This document shows positions 44,362 through 57,141 of a stretch of DNA of 64,000 bases, in pieces (within the stretch, counting starts at the first letter, position 1; every line of letters starts with the position of its first letter). Where the stretch lies: positions 66,619,140 to 66,683,139 of the forward strand of contig JAVIAB010000101.1 in NCBI GenBank assembly GCA_032433765.1, in the 5' to 3' direction. The translations under genes were made by a program, and so were the position numbers. The notes below the pieces were generated by a model. The model had not been told where the DNA came from. It was given only the letters and a program-made list of their open reading frames with translations, and made no database searches. Source of the stretch: Megaustenia siamemsis. Taxonomy: Eukaryota > Mollusca > Gastropoda > Stylommatophora > Ariophantidae.

Positions 44362-47300
44362 AAACCGAGTATGGTGCTCGCTATCTGACCGAGTATTGTT
44401 GTCCGTATCTGATTGACTATGGTGGTCCGTATCTGACCGAGTGTGGGGGTCCATATCTGATCGAGTATGATAACCCGTATCTGACCGAATATGGTGGTCC
44501 GTATCTGACCGAGTATGGTGGTCCATATCTGATCGAGTATGATAACCCGTATCTGACCGAATATGGTGCCCCGTATCTGACTGAGTCTGGTGCTCCGTAT
44601 CTGATCGAGTATGGTTGCTCCGTATCTGACCGAGTGTGGTGCCCCGGATATGACTCAGTATGGTGCCCCGTATCTGACCGAGTGTGGTGCTCCGTATCTG
44701 ATCGAGTATGGCGGTCTGTATCTGACCGAGTATGGCGGTCTGTATCTGACCGAGTATGGCGGTCTGTATCTGACCGAGTATGGCGGTCTGTATCTGACCG
44801 AGTATGGCGGTCTGTATCTGACCGAGTGTGGTGCCCCGTATCTGACCGAGTATGGTGGTCTGTATCTGACCGAGTGTGGTGCCCCGTATCTGACCGAGTA
44901 TGATGGTCTGTATCTGACCGAGTGTGGTGCCCCGTATCTGACCGAGTATGGTGGTCTGTATCTGACCGAGTGTGGTGCCCGTATCTGAGCGAGTATGATG
45001 GTCTGTATCTGACCGAGTGTGGTGGTCTGTATCTGACCGATTGTGGTGCCCCGTATCTGACCGAGTGTGGTGGTCTGTATCTGACCGAGTATGGCGGTCT
45101 GTATCTGACCGAGTGTGGTGGTCTGTATCTGACCGAGTATGGCGGTCTGTATCTGACCGAGTATGGCGGTCTGTATCTGACCGAGTATGGTGGTCTGTAT
45201 CTGACCGAGTATGGCGGTCTGTATCTGACCGAGTATGGTGGTCTGTATCTGACCGAGTGTGGTGCCCCGTTTCTGACCGAGTATGGCGGTCTGTATCTGA
45301 CCGAGTGTGGTGCCCCGTTTCTGACCGAGTATGGCGGTCTGTATCTGACCGAGTGTGGTGCCCCGTATCTGACCGAGTATGGTGCCCCGTATCTGACCGA
45401 GTATGGCGGTCTGTATCTGACCGAGTGTGGTGCCCCGTATCTGACCGAGTATGGCGGTCTGTATCTGACCGAGTGTGGTGCCCCGTATCTGACCGAGTAT
45501 GGTGCCCCGTATCTGACAGAGTATGGCGGTCTGTATCTGACCGAGTATGGCGGTCTGTATCTGACCGAGTGTGGTGCCCCGTATCTGACCGAGTATAGCG
45601 GTCTGTATCTGACCGAGTGTGGTGCCCCGTATCTGACCGAGTATGGTGCCCCGTATCTGACCGAGTATGGCGGTCTGTATCTGACCGAGTATGGCGGTCT
45701 GTATCTGACCGAGTATGGCGGTCTGTATCTGACCGAGTATGGCGGTCTGTATCTGACCGAGTGTGGTGCCCCGTATCTGACCGAGTATGGTGCCCCGTAT
45801 CTGACCGAGTATGGCGGTCTGTATCTGACCGAGTGTGGTGCCCCGTATCTGACCGAGTATGGCGGTCTGTATCTGACCGAGTATGGCGGTCTGTATCTGA
45901 CCGAGTGTGGTGCCCCGTATCTGACCGAGTATGGCGGTCTGTATCTGACCGAGTATGGCGGTCTGTATCTGACCGAGTGTGGTGGTCTGCATCTGACCGA
46001 GTATGGCGGTCTGTATCTGACCGAGTGTGGTGCCCCGTATCTTACCGAGAATGGCGGTCTGTATCTGACCGAGTATGGCGGTCTGTATCTGACCGAGTAT
46101 GGCGGTCTGTATCTGACCGAGTGTGGTGGTCTGTATCTGACCGAGTATGGCGGTCTGTATCTGACCGAGTGTGGTGCCCCGTATCTGACCGAGTATGGCG
46201 GTCTGTATCTGACCGAGTATGGCGGTCTGTATCTGACCGAGTATGGCGGTCTGTATCTGACCAAGTGTGGTGCCCCGTATCTGACCGAGTATGGTGGTCT
46301 GTATCTGACCGAGTATGATGGTATGTATCTGACCGAGTATGATGGTCTGTATCTGACCGAGTGTGGTGCCCCGTATCTGACCGAGTATGGTGGTCTGTAT
46401 CTGACCGAGTGTGGTGCCCCGTATCTGACCGAGTATGGTGGTCTGTATCTGACCGAGTGTGGTGCCCCGTATCTGACCGAGTGTGGTGCCCCGTATCTGA
46501 CCGAGTATGATGGTCTGTATCTGACCGAGTATGATGGTCTGTATCTGACCGAGTATGGCGGTCTGTATCTGACCGAGTATGGTGGTCCGTATCTGACCGA
46601 GTATGATGGTCTGTATCTGACCGAGTATGGTGGTCTGTATCTGACCGAGTATGATGGCCTGTATCTGACCGAGTATGATGGTCTGTATCTGACCGAGTAT
46701 GATGGTCTGTATCTGACCGAGTATGATGGTCTGTATCTGACCGAGTATGGTGGTCCGTATCTGACCGAGTATGATGGTCTGTATCTGACCGAGTATGATG
46801 GTCTGTATCTGACCGAGTATGGTGGTCCGTATCTGACCGAGTATGGTGGTCCGTATCTGACCGAGTATGATGGTCTGTATCTGACCGAGTATGATGGTCC
46901 GTATCTGACCGAGTATGATGGTCTGTATCTGACCAAGTATGGTGGTCCGTATCTGACCGAGTATGGTGGTCCGTATCTGACCGAGTATGGCGGTCTGTAT
47001 CTGACCGAGTATTGTGGTCCGTATCTGACCGAGTATGGCGGTCTGTATCTTACCGAGTATGATGGTCTGTATCTGACCGAGTATGGCGGTCTGTATCTGA
47101 CCGAGTATGGCGGTCTGTATCTGACCGAGTATGGTGGTCCGTATCTGACCGAGTATGGCGGTCCGTATCTGACCGAGTATGATGGTCCGTATCTGACCGA
47201 GTATGATGGTCTGTATCTGACCGAGTATGATGGTCTGTATCTGACCGAGTATGGTGGTCCGTATCTGACCGAGTATGGCGGTCTGTATCTGACCGAGTAT

Positions 47301-49526
47301 GGTGGTCCGTATCTGACCGAGTATGGCGGTCTGTATCTGACCGAGTATGGTGATCCGTATCTGACCGAGTATGGCGGTCTGTATCTGACCGAGTATGGTG
47401 CCCCGTATCTGACCGAGTATGATGGTCTGTATCTGACCGAGTATGATGGTCTGTATCTGACCGAGTATGGTGCCCCGTATCTGACCGAGTATGATGGTCT
47501 GTATCTGACCGAGTATGGCGGTCTGTATCTGACCGAGTATGGCAGTCCGTATCTGACCGAGTATGGCGGTCTGTATCTGACCGAGTATGGCGGTCCGTAT
47601 CTGACCGAGTATGATGGTCCGTATCTGACCGAGTATGATGGTCTGTATCTGACCGAGCATGATGGTCTGTATCTGACCGAGTATGATGGTCTATATCTGA
47701 GCGAGTATGGTACTCTGTATCTGAGCGAGTATGATGGTCTGTATCTGACCGAGTATGATGGTCTATATCTGAGCGAGTATGGTACTCTGTATCTGACCGA
47801 GTATGATGGTCCGTATCTGACCGAGTATGATGGTCCGTATCTGACCGAGTATGATGGTCTGTATCTGACCGAGTATGGTGGTCTGTATCTGACCGAGTAT
47901 GGTGGTCTGTATCTGACCGAGTATGGTACTCTGTATCTGACCGAGTATGGTACTCTGTATCTGACCGAGTATGGTACTCTGTATCTGAGCGAGTATGGTG
48001 GTCTGTATCTGACCGAGTATGGTACTCTGTATCTGACCGAGTATGGTACTCTGTATCTGACCGAGTATGGTACTCTGTATCTGACCGAGTATGGTACTCT
48101 GTATCTGAGCGAGTATGGTACTCTGTATCTGACCGAGTATGGTACTCTGTATCTGAGCGAGTATGGTCGTCTGTATCTGACCGAGTATGGTACTCTGTAT
48201 CTGACCGAGTATGGTACTCTGTATCTGACCGAGTATGGTACTCCGTATCTGACCGAGTATGGTACTCTGTATCTGACCGAGTATGGTACTCTGTATCTGA
48301 CCGAGTATGGTACTCCGTATCTGACCGAGTATGGTGGTCCGTATCTGACCGAGTATGGTACTCTGTATCTGACCGAGTATGATGGTCCGTATCTGACCGA
48401 GTATGGTACTCTGTATCTGACCGAGTATGATGGTCCGTATCTGACCGAGTTTGATGGTCTGTATCTGACCGAGTATGATGGTCCGTATCTGACCGAGTAT
48501 GATGGTCTGTATCTGACCGAGTATGGTACTCCGTATCTGACCGAGTATGATGGTCCGTATCTGACCGAGTATGGTACTCCGTATCTGACCGAGTATGATG
48601 GGTCGTATCTGACCTAGTATGATGGTCCGTATCTGACCGAGTATGATGGTCCGTATCTGACCGAGTATGGTGGTCCGTATCTGACCGAGTATGATGGTCT
48701 GTATCAGACCGAGTATGATGGTCTGTATCTGACCGAGTATGGTGCTCTGTATCTGACCGAGTATGATGGTCTGTATCTGACCGAGTATGATGGTCTGTAT
48801 CTGACCGAGTATGATGGTCTGTATCTGACCGAGTTTGGTGCTCTGTATCTGACTGAGTATGATGGTCTGTATCTGACCGAGTATGAGGGTCTGTATCTGA
48901 CCGAGTATGGTGCTCTGTATCTGACCGAGTATGATGCTCTGTATCTGACCGAGTATGGTGCTCTGTATCTGACCGAGTATGATGGTCTGTATCTGACCGA
49001 GTATGGTGCTCTGTATCTGACCGAGTATGATGGTCCGTATCTGACCGAGTATGGTACTCCGTATCTGACCGAGTATGGTGCTCTGTATCTGACCGAGTAT
49101 GATGGTCCGTATCTGACCGAGTATGATGGTCCGTATCTGACCGAGTATGATGGTCCGTATCTGACCGAGTATGGTGGTCCGTATCTGACCGAGTATGATG
49201 GTCCGTATCTGACCGAGTATGATGGTCCGTATCTGACCGAGTATGATGGTCCGTATCTGACCGAGTATGGTGCTCTGTATCTGACCGAGTATGATGGTCC
49301 GTATCTGACCGAGTATGATGGTCCGTATCTGACCGAGTATGATGGTCCGTATCTGACCGAGTATGATGGTCCGTATCTGACCGAGTATGATGGTCCGTAT
49401 CTGACCGAGTATGATGGTCCGTATCTGACCGAGTATGATGGTCCGTATCTGACCGAGTATGATGGTCCGTATCTGACCGAGTATGGTACTCCGTATCTGA
49501 CCGAGTATGGTGGTCCGTATCTGAGC
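44362..49526. repeat. 24-bp satellite, about 215 copies, 5.2 kb
   Basis: The unit is gtatctgaccgagtatggtg gtcc, 24 bp (8 codons). Five of six frames lack a regular stop; the exception is the plus frame that reads the tga of ctgacc. Frames give YLTEYGGP and VSDRVWWS on the plus strand, and YSVRYGPP, HTRSDTDH and ILGQIRTT on the minus strand, up to 1231 codons (44922-48617, plus). Variable sites (tat/tgt, ggt/gat, ggt/gcc/act, ctg/ccg) mostly change the residue in YLTEYGGP. Zones are visible: gtgccc/cggtctg units to about 46500, gatggtctg/ggtccg to 47700, ggtactctg 47700-48550, gatggtccg to the end. Local homogenisation of a satellite explains all this. Confidence 0.95.
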
Positions 49527-49771
49527 TAGTGTGCAGCTCTGTTTGCATAATGATAAACCATTTATATTCCTCGCTTCTTTTCTCCGGCTCTTATTTTGAC
49601 TTGTTTGCAGAACGTTATATTTGGACCAGTGTGGAAACAGAATGATGATCTATGGATATGATTTTTAATGCATTAAATAAAGGACATTTCAACAATTTCA
49701 ATGTTTTCAGTTAAAACAACTCATGGATAGATTAACAAAAGTAAGTAACATGATCTGACATTGATTGGAAT

Positions 49772-50500
49772 CATCATCATCATTTAGTGCCGTCTTCGCA
49801 CCGAACGTTGTGCACTAGAGTGCGCTATTCGGCTCTGTCTCTTGCTTATATAGTGGAGGTTGTCATACTTACTTGCCCAAAGTGTAATATTAATCCTCCA
49901 CGTTCGTCTTGGTCTGCCTCTGCTGATATAACCATATTTTCCAAGATCACTTTTTAAAGGTTGCTGTGACTTTTATCATGCCCCGAAAATCTATTTTGTC
50001 TTGTTTGAATTGTGTTTTGTACTTTTATTTTCATTTTTAGCTGCTTTAAAATGTAATTGTTTTAATTTTCGTTTCTTCCCATGTAGACTTTCGTATTCTT
50101 CCATGAATCCACATTTCAAATGCTTACATTTGTGTTGGTGCTGTTTTCTTCTTTAATTTCCATGTTTCTGAACCATTCAGGAACGTTAAGAAGATGTAAC
50201 ATTCTGCTATTCTTAGTTTTAGCTATTTTTCTTGATGTTAGTATATTGTTCATAGCATTAAAAGTGATTTTTGCCATTCCTATTACTGTGTTTATTTTTT
50301 TTTTTTTTTACATTTCTCATCACTGATTATATTATGTCCTTGGTAGTTGTAGCTCTGAACTGTCTCCAAGTCTATTCCTTCAACTCTAATATCTACTTGT
50401 AGGTTTTTAATATTATCTTTGTTTGTGATCAGAGTTTATTCTTTATGATATTCATTCATATCTAATCCATATTTTTAGCTTGCCTTGTTTATGTCATGAA
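49772..50500 (-). mobile_element. LINE-E, longest 3' portion
   Basis: Minus-strand LINE-E from the thumb (GLDMNEYHKE, NLQVDIRVEGIDLETV near 50390-50470) through MWIYRR-like and GHDKSH-like parts to the 3' tail catcatcat at 49772. Many stops, and an internal T run at 50290. Left flank 49527-49771 holds nothing recognisable. Confidence 0.78.
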
Positions 50501-51452
50501 ATAATTGCTGTGAAACAAACAACGTTGGGAATAAATCACGCAATCAGTTGTACACAATGTGTCGGTGAACACACTACCTGCTTGATCAACAGCAGCATGT
50601 TTATATGTGACTTTAATGCAAGTTGATAACATTACAATATGAGCAATCAATAACGGCAATCTGTAACAATAAATAACATGAAATCAAGATAAAATCAAGA
50701 TAAATCAGTGCTAAAAGACACGTAAATTTTCTACTGCAAACTTGAAGCAAACTTTCTACTGCTATATACACAATAAACGTAAATATATGTCTGCAACATA
50801 CAAAGAATTGAATCGTAAAATAAGCATTTATTATTACGAGGTCAATAATGCAGCCAGCATTTTAGATATGGTGATAAAGGCTACTATAATAGACGCGCTG
50901 AAAATGTGCGTTAATTAGATGCAAGTTCCTTAATTTTTTCTTAAAATAAACATGAAATACTGTATTTTAAACGGTCCAGTGATTGCTGTAACAATATGGT
51001 TTGTAAAAATCAATCATCAATAGCTACCAAGAGATTATTACGATACATTGCTATAACTAGAAATAGAAAATACATCTTTTCAAATTACCTGACAGATGAA
51101 AAAAAAATGTTGCCATGGGGTTGATGATGCTATAAATAAAATTATATTTTGCCAACAGTTGTTCTTTCATCAATACTGAGATACACTTTTCTGAACAACC
51201 TTAGACACACGTGAACACATTATAGCCACAGACTCTGAACCAAATTGATACGGTCTTAAGACACTGGAATCAGGTACCATTGTAACATTGCATTGAGTAG
51301 TTTTGAAGAGCTACCAACCACCACCCTCACTATTAAACTTTTGAAATGTGCTTGTTTTAATGCTCAACACCAGCCAAATTGACCAGAATACACTGATGAG
51401 GGCATATGCAACCAACCTAGAATCAAGTGCAGATTGTTTATTTTTGGGTATT
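50501..51452. other. No gene recognised
   Basis: AT-rich unique sequence. The 94-codon frame at 51348 merely runs into Rep-X. Confidence 0.45.
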
Positions 51453-51806
51453 AGTATGGAAGGCCTCGGTATCACTGAAAAAGAATTAAAATCCATAATT
51501 GCTCAACCGCCCGTGCCAGCGGAAACATCAGAATTAAGATCTCATCTCTCAACAAAAAAGGCAACTGTAGTCCCCATTGTAGCAGTCTCAGCACTCGCCA
51601 AAAGATATAAACCGAAACCGCGCAGAAAGTGAACACAGCCAATTGTTCCTTCTCATACGATATCATTATTCATCGTAAACAATTGGAATATCGAAACATG
51701 ATCAAAACGGATGAAACACACAGCTCACGGTGTGCACAGAGCACTTAACTCAGTAGCTCCTGCAACAAGCCGGACTTGGAATATGAGGAAATTGCAACAA
51801 GGACCA
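51453..51806 (+). repeat. Rep-X copy 2, with small open frame
   Basis: Matches 4245-4590 (opposite strand). The frame from the methionine at about 51458 gives some 58 residues: MEGLGITEKELKSIIAQPPV at the start and a basic end KRYKPKPRRK, stop at 51630. Homology continues another 170 bp past the stop. Product unknown. No host gene name is justified. Confidence 0.65.
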
Positions 51807-52010
51807 CTTTTCACACATATCCTTCAATGGTTCCTGCCGCCTATCCACCATATACAGGAAGTTCACGTCCTCCTTAAAATGATGATCCTAATATTTCTTT
51901 TTTATGTATAGCGCTTCGTGATGTTAGGTCATAGTTTTTTTTACTCCTATTCCGAACATATAAGCGCACAATTAGTCATCGGATTATCTTCGTCGCACAT
52001 CAAACAACAG

Positions 52011-52268
52011 GGAGCCGTGATAGCTCAGTGGTTAGTGAACTAGACTACAAAGGACGAGAGGTAGGGTTCGATTCCAACCGACGGCTTCCGGTTCACCATG
52101 CCTTTAATGGGTACCATATTTTTTTCTTACAACGTAAAGCGGCACGGGCGTAATACCGACCACATTACCCCAAAAATCATGTGCCGAAGGTCTGTAAAAT
52201 GTATGGTCACTATCACCATATTCCCTATACGCCACTTAGCGTGACGGAGGTAAAATAGGAAGAAAAAA
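52011..52268 (+). mobile_element. SINE-A, best-preserved copy, 14-bp target-site duplication
   Basis: A perfect repeat acatcaaacaacag at 51997-52010 and 52269-52282 defines the copy. The A box is at 52021-52031 (tagctcagtgg), the B box at 52065-52075 (ggttcgattcc). Near the 3' end cgccacttagcg could form a small hairpin (cgccacttggcg in other copies). The end is aaaataggaagaaaaaa. Probably one of the youngest copies here. Confidence 0.95.
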
Positions 52269-52282
52269 ACATCAAACAACAG

Positions 52283-53215
52283 ACCGTACGATTAGCGTAT
52301 GGCCGGTCTAGGGATATACGATGAGCCATTATGAAGACGTGGCACACAGAACAAATGCTGCGCCCAAAGATTTCCGATTACTCTAGTGAATGCAGCCTAC
52401 GACGAACGAAACACAGTGCAAATTCCCTAAAGAGATAAAACTGACTTGACGAAGCAGTTCACATTAATGAGTTGTAAATAACTTGCGTCATGTAATTCCA
52501 ACAATGTTCATGAACAGCACTCAATGTGACGTAAAGCACAGTTCAACTATAGACGGTGGAAGGTCGCATTCACAACACTTGATTTGTCAAAAAGGAATAT
52601 TGCCGTCCGTACGACTACACTTCATCGGCGCAGATGTGTTAAGTAGAACATCATTTTGATTTTTACGCAGAAAATTGCAACGGAGTGCCGAAATTAATCA
52701 GACACCAAAGGCACTTTTTGCAGCGATCGAGAGAACGTGACCTAGTTCCACCATCTTGGAAACGGAAGGCCAAGGAAGTCTAAGTGCAGATGTCCTGGAA
52801 GACATTGGTTAATTGGTAAATCCGAAAATATCTTAAAGAAGAGAGAAGAAAAAAAAAACAGATAAAAGGGTGAATGCCATAACACAAAATGACAGAAACA
52901 AATGCATAAATGAAGTTAATTGGAAAGGGTAGATAGAAAACACGCTATATAAAGTCGAGATTAAATTAAGAAAAGACGGTCAATACGTTATTGTTGATTG
53001 GATCATCATCAGTGCGCATCGAACGAATGCATATGTTATATGATATCATCGTTGAGAATCACGAGAACATCCTTGGAGAATCCTTGACATACACGCCCTC
53101 AGTAGCACGACCTAGCATCCACAAGGTGAATATTTCATCCAGGGGTTAAATAATAAAAAAATTGAATTTTATTATAGAGGGAAACTTCCAAGGCGATAAT
53201 CAGCCAACAATTTCA
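52283..53215. other. No gene recognised
   Basis: Unique sequence of about 930 bp. No coding signature. Confidence 0.45.
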
Positions 53216-53490
53216 GAGGAAGAGGTGTGTTTACAGCACTCGGAAAAAATGACAAATAGTCAACAACAGGAGAAAAAATACAAAGAACAAATATATGGTT
53301 CAAAGCAGGATCGAACCCCTGCTCCTTGACACAGCGCCTTGCCACGAAAGGCCAAATGCTAGGGAACACTGCCAACTCGGCTAACTAGTAAGTGTTCCAT
53401 CCTGCTTAGTACCATATATTTTTGTTTGTTTGATTTTTGTTGTTGAATATTTGTCATTTTTTTCCGAGTGCTGTAAACATAACTCTTACT
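53216..53490 (-). mobile_element. Foldback element with tRNA-like core (SINE-C)
   Basis: Two arms, 53216-53312 and 53399-53490, are inverted repeats (gtttacagcactcggaaaaa at 53229, reversed at 53459-53478) of about 85-95 bp with scattered mismatches. The part between, read on the minus strand, is tRNA-like: ttagccgagttggc as D-arm/A box (53372-53385), gcaggggttcgatcctgc as T-arm/B box (53305-53323). A SINE head inside long inverted repeats is unusual. Alternatives: two opposed SINE copies, or a foldback transposon that captured a tRNA pseudogene. Confidence 0.65.
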
Positions 53491-53883
53491 CTTTCATCCA
53501 GGTGCCATGTTTGTATGAATAATTGTTATGTTATGTTCTTTGTTTTATAAAACTCGGGCTCATACACTCAAATTTTAAATAGACACCTATATGTGTATGC
53601 AAAGATGATGACAAGGGGAACTATCGTCAACAATTCTGATCGATATTGAGAAGAAGGGGGCGTAATTCATTTGCACAGACAACCATAACTACAATAATAT
53701 TGGATACAATATCACCAGTCAACGCGCCTTGTCTTTACTCGTGTCGGGATAACAAAACATCATCTGGCATCGATGTGAACTCGGGGTGTTCTATATATCT
53801 TGCAAATATGAACTAGATAGATAGACAGATTGTGAGAGACACAGATTTTAGTTAGAACAATTTGGTCGAGGCACGGCAATAGG
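53491..53883. other. No gene recognised
   Basis: Unique sequence. Confidence 0.45.
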
Positions 53884-54141
53884 CGGGGAACCGCGATATC
53901 GCAGTGGTTAGTGAAATGGGCTACAAAGGACAAGTGGTAAGGTTCGATCCCAACCGACGGTCTCTTGGTTCATCAACCCTTTAATGGGTACCGGATTTTT
54001 TTCTGGGAAAGTAAAGCGGCACGGGCGAAATACCGACCACAGCATCCAAAAAAATCATATGCTGAAGGTCTGTAAAATGTATGGTCACTAACACCATATT
54101 CTCTATACGCCACTTGGCGTGACAGGGCTACTTTACTTTTA
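53884..54141 (+). mobile_element. SINE-A copy
   Basis: Full-length copy with altered A box (tatcgcagtgg), intact B box (ggttcgatccc) and tail gtgacagggctactttactt. No clear target duplication, so older than the copy at 52011. The following 54142-54496 has nothing recognised. Confidence 0.88.
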
Positions 54142-54509
54142 TTAACTCCAACTTGTACGTGATCTGTAAAAGAACATTGCCGAAACACTTGCTCGAGGGA
54201 GTGGGGGATCATTCTGATGATCAGATTGCCTACTGCTACAAAGCTCTGTATAACGAGCTTCTTATTACTTATAGTTAGACGAAGAGATCGTTAGCCCCAG
54301 GGTCAGTCATTAAGAGACATCAACCAACAGGATAAGAAATGACGTAATGTATGATTGACAGTGTTTACAAATAAAGTGTACACGTATTATGTACACGTAA
54401 GTGCAAGAAGTCTGGGGCTAACAGTTTGAGAATCTTGCATTGATAAATGACATCAGGCGATAGATAACAGTGACACAAGTATGTGCTTTAGATCACAACT
54501 GTTGGGATT

Positions 54510-55104
54510 CCACTTCTTCTACTTTGCAACTCCCTGTGGAGCACAGACCTTCAGCAAACACTTTCCGCGCCGTTCTGTTTCTTGCCATTTTTTTAAGTTC
54601 ATTCCATGTCTTCCACATAATTTCTGCTTCCATCTGTTTTCTCCAAGAATATGTTGGTCTTCCTCTTTGTCTTTTTCCTTGGTGATTCCAGATCGGGCAT
54701 CGTGTGTAATACTCTTAGTTGCCTTCCGCAGTATGTATCCTTCCGGCGCCATCGTCTTCGCTGTGTTCTCTTCATCAACATGAATTTGACTGGCACTTTT
54801 CCATAATTCTATGTTAGTGATGTTTTCCTGCCATTCCTATCCTTTTATTCTGTGCACGCATCCATTAATGAAGGTATGTATCTTCATGATTGTAATTTTT
54901 GGTGTTCTCCGTGTTTTTAAGCCATATTATAGGACTGACTTAACATTGGAGTTCAACATTTTTATGTTTGTATTTAACCTAATTTCTTTGGACTTCCATA
55001 TGTTTCCCAGTGATGTTCCTCTTGCTTTTAATATCCTTTTTTCGGCATCATTTTCAGTTCCTCCTTCTTTGTGTATATTACTGACCAGATATATGCAAGA
55101 TTGT
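54510..55104 (-). mobile_element. LINE-B, 5'-truncated, with 13-bp target-site duplication
   Basis: Bounded by aactgttgggatt at 54497-54509 and 55105-55117. It retains the stretch that LINE-A interrupts at 15515 (atttgactggcacttttcca at 54784), so it is an empty-site reference. The frame is broken; GRRWRRKDTYCGRQLR and MNLKKWQETE are visible. Confidence 0.93.
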
Positions 55105-55361
55105 AACTGTTGGGATTGACTTCAATAAAATAACAATTGCTAACGAACCGTAAATGTGGAAGTAACTGTTGTTATGAATTCAGAAGTACGTGAGCTGATG
55201 TCCTATGGCCTAATGCCATGTATTGATACCTGGAGGTATTTCTGAGTTCCCTTGTAGTACCGTACAAGGTGTTCCATTTATCAGGTCTTTTGGAAGTCGA
55301 GTTTACCTGAGGTCAGTGACCTTTGGAGCGTAACAAAGATGATGTTTTACCGTTTCATGTG

Positions 55362-56390
55362 GGTGGTACGTGACCGTCGTTGCATTCTGTTGATGTTGTT
55401 GTTCAGTGGTACGTGACCGTCGTTGCATTCTGCTGATGTTGTTGTTCAGTGGTACGTGACCGTCGTTGCATTCTGTTGATGTTGTTGTTCAGTGGTACGT
55501 GACCGTCGTTGCATTCTGTTGATGTTGTTGTTCAGTGGTACGTGACCGTCGTTGTATTCTGTTGATGTTGTTGTTCAGTGGTACGTGACCGTCGTTGCAT
55601 TCTGTTGATGTTGTTGTTCAGTGGTACGTGACCGTCGTTGCATTCTGTTGATGTTGTTGTTCAGTGGTACGTGACCGTCGTTGCATTCTGTTGATGTTGT
55701 TGTTCAGTGGTACATGACCGTCGTTGCATTCTATTGATGTTGTTGGTCAGTGGTACATGCCCGTCGTTGCATTTCATTTATGTTGTTGTTCAGTGGTACA
55801 TGACCGTCGTTGCATTCCATTTATGTTGTTGTTCAGTGGTACGTGACCATCGTTGTATTCTATTGATGTTGTTGGTCAGAGGTACATGCCCGTCGTTGCA
55901 TTCTATTGATGTTGTTGTTCAGTGGTACGTGACCGTCGTTGCATTCTGTTGATGTTGTTGTTCAGTGGTACGTGACCGTCGTTCCATTCTGTTGATGTTG
56001 TTGTTCAGTGGTACGTGACAGTCGTTGCATTCTGTTGATGTTGTTGTTCAGTGGTACATGACCGTCGTTGCATTCTATTGATGTTGTTGTTCAGTGGTAC
56101 ATGACCGTCGTTGCATTCTGTTGATGTTGTTGGTCAGTGGTACATGCCCGTCGTTGCATTTCATTTATGTTGTTGTTCAGTGGTACATGACCGTCGTTGC
56201 ATTCCATTTATGTTGTTGTTCAGTGGTACGTGACCATCGTTGTATTCTATTGATGTTGTTGTTTAGTGGCACATGACCGTCGTTGTATTCTATTGATGTT
56301 GTTTAGTGGTACATGTCCGTCGTTGTATTCTATTAATGTTGTTGTTCAGTGGTACATGTCCTTTGTTGTATTCTATTGTTGTTGTTGGCC
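55362..56390. repeat. 43-bp minisatellite, about 24 copies, with 387-bp duplication
   Basis: Unit cagtggtacgtgaccgtcgt tgcattctgttgatgttgtt gtt, 43 bp. The first eight copies are nearly identical. The variant series starting at 55707 (catgacc, ggtcag, catgccc, catttatg) recurs from 56094, exactly 9 units (387 bp) later, so a nine-unit block was duplicated. Confidence 0.93.
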
Positions 56391-56812
56391 AATAGTACAT
56401 TACCGGTTCTCATTCGGAGGATGATGTCTTGTTCTTTTCCTATTCGGTTATTAATGTTGTCACTGGCGCTTGGCCTCACCGTGTTTTTTTTAACAGCTAT
56501 ATCCCTGTTTTTTTCCCAAGATCTATCCATACAGTCGATCATCTCCAGTGAAGGAGTCAATGATTTGGAAGTACCTGAGATGCAATTGTTTTCCGTTTTT
56601 TTGATGAAAAATACACATTTTGGTGGAGTGGAACATAATAGGACTTGTGTTATTTCTCCATCGAATGTTAAACAAATTGTATTCTGTCACTTTTGCCTTT
56701 GTTCGTATATATAAGTATTTGAGGTGCATATTTCATTTATTTTTACTAAAATGTCACATCTTGTTTATTAGCTAGGACAAAGGGCAAGCGATGTAAGTAA
56801 ACTGATCTAGAA
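56391..56812. other. No gene recognised
   Basis: A 121-codon frame at 56349-56714 starts inside the array and has no recognisable motif. Confidence 0.4.
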
Positions 56813-57124
56813 TTAACTCTTTCCGTACAGAACCATGTTATCGATGCAACGGAAGAGATTTCAGAGAAAACATTTGTTATGGTTTTAAGAATAATTCTAC
56901 ATATATATCTAACATATAGTATATTATATATGAACTTTAAGATAATTGAACAAGGTATTATATTTTATCAATACCAAGATGATACAAGACATGTAAATAG
57001 AATATGGTTTGATGACGGTTTACACTAATCAAATTGTGAGTGACGCACTGTGCGGTGAGACGTACGAGGCCAAAATGGGCATGACGCACAGAGTGGCGAA
57101 ACCAGCCAACAGTGGGAAAGTTAA
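56813..57124. mobile_element. TTAA-flanked MITE, second copy without SINE
   Basis: TTAA at 56813-56816 and 57121-57124 enclose ctctttccgtacag at the left and gtgggaaag at the right (an imperfect inverted repeat). Homologous, in reverse, to the MITE at 13263-14323 without its SINEs: atcgatgcaacggaagagat and ataccaagatgata match. Intact target sequence tctaacatat marks the empty SINE-A site. Confidence 0.8.
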
Positions 57125-57138
57125 ACTATAAATAGAAA

Positions 57139-57141
<3 letters not shown>

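Noticed and set aside
44922..48617. 1231-codon open frame and similar long frames (44655-47660, 44417-46936, 47050-49548)
   Set aside because: All lie in the 24-bp satellite. Five frames are open at once and the variation is not silent in any of them, so length alone is no evidence of a gene.
53305..53385. Functional tRNA gene on the minus strand
   Set aside because: The T arm is good, but the whole does not close as a normal acceptor stem and sits in a foldback repeat. More likely a tRNA-derived repeat.
56349..56714. 121-codon open frame
   Set aside because: Begins in the 43-bp array, has no known motif and no coding context.
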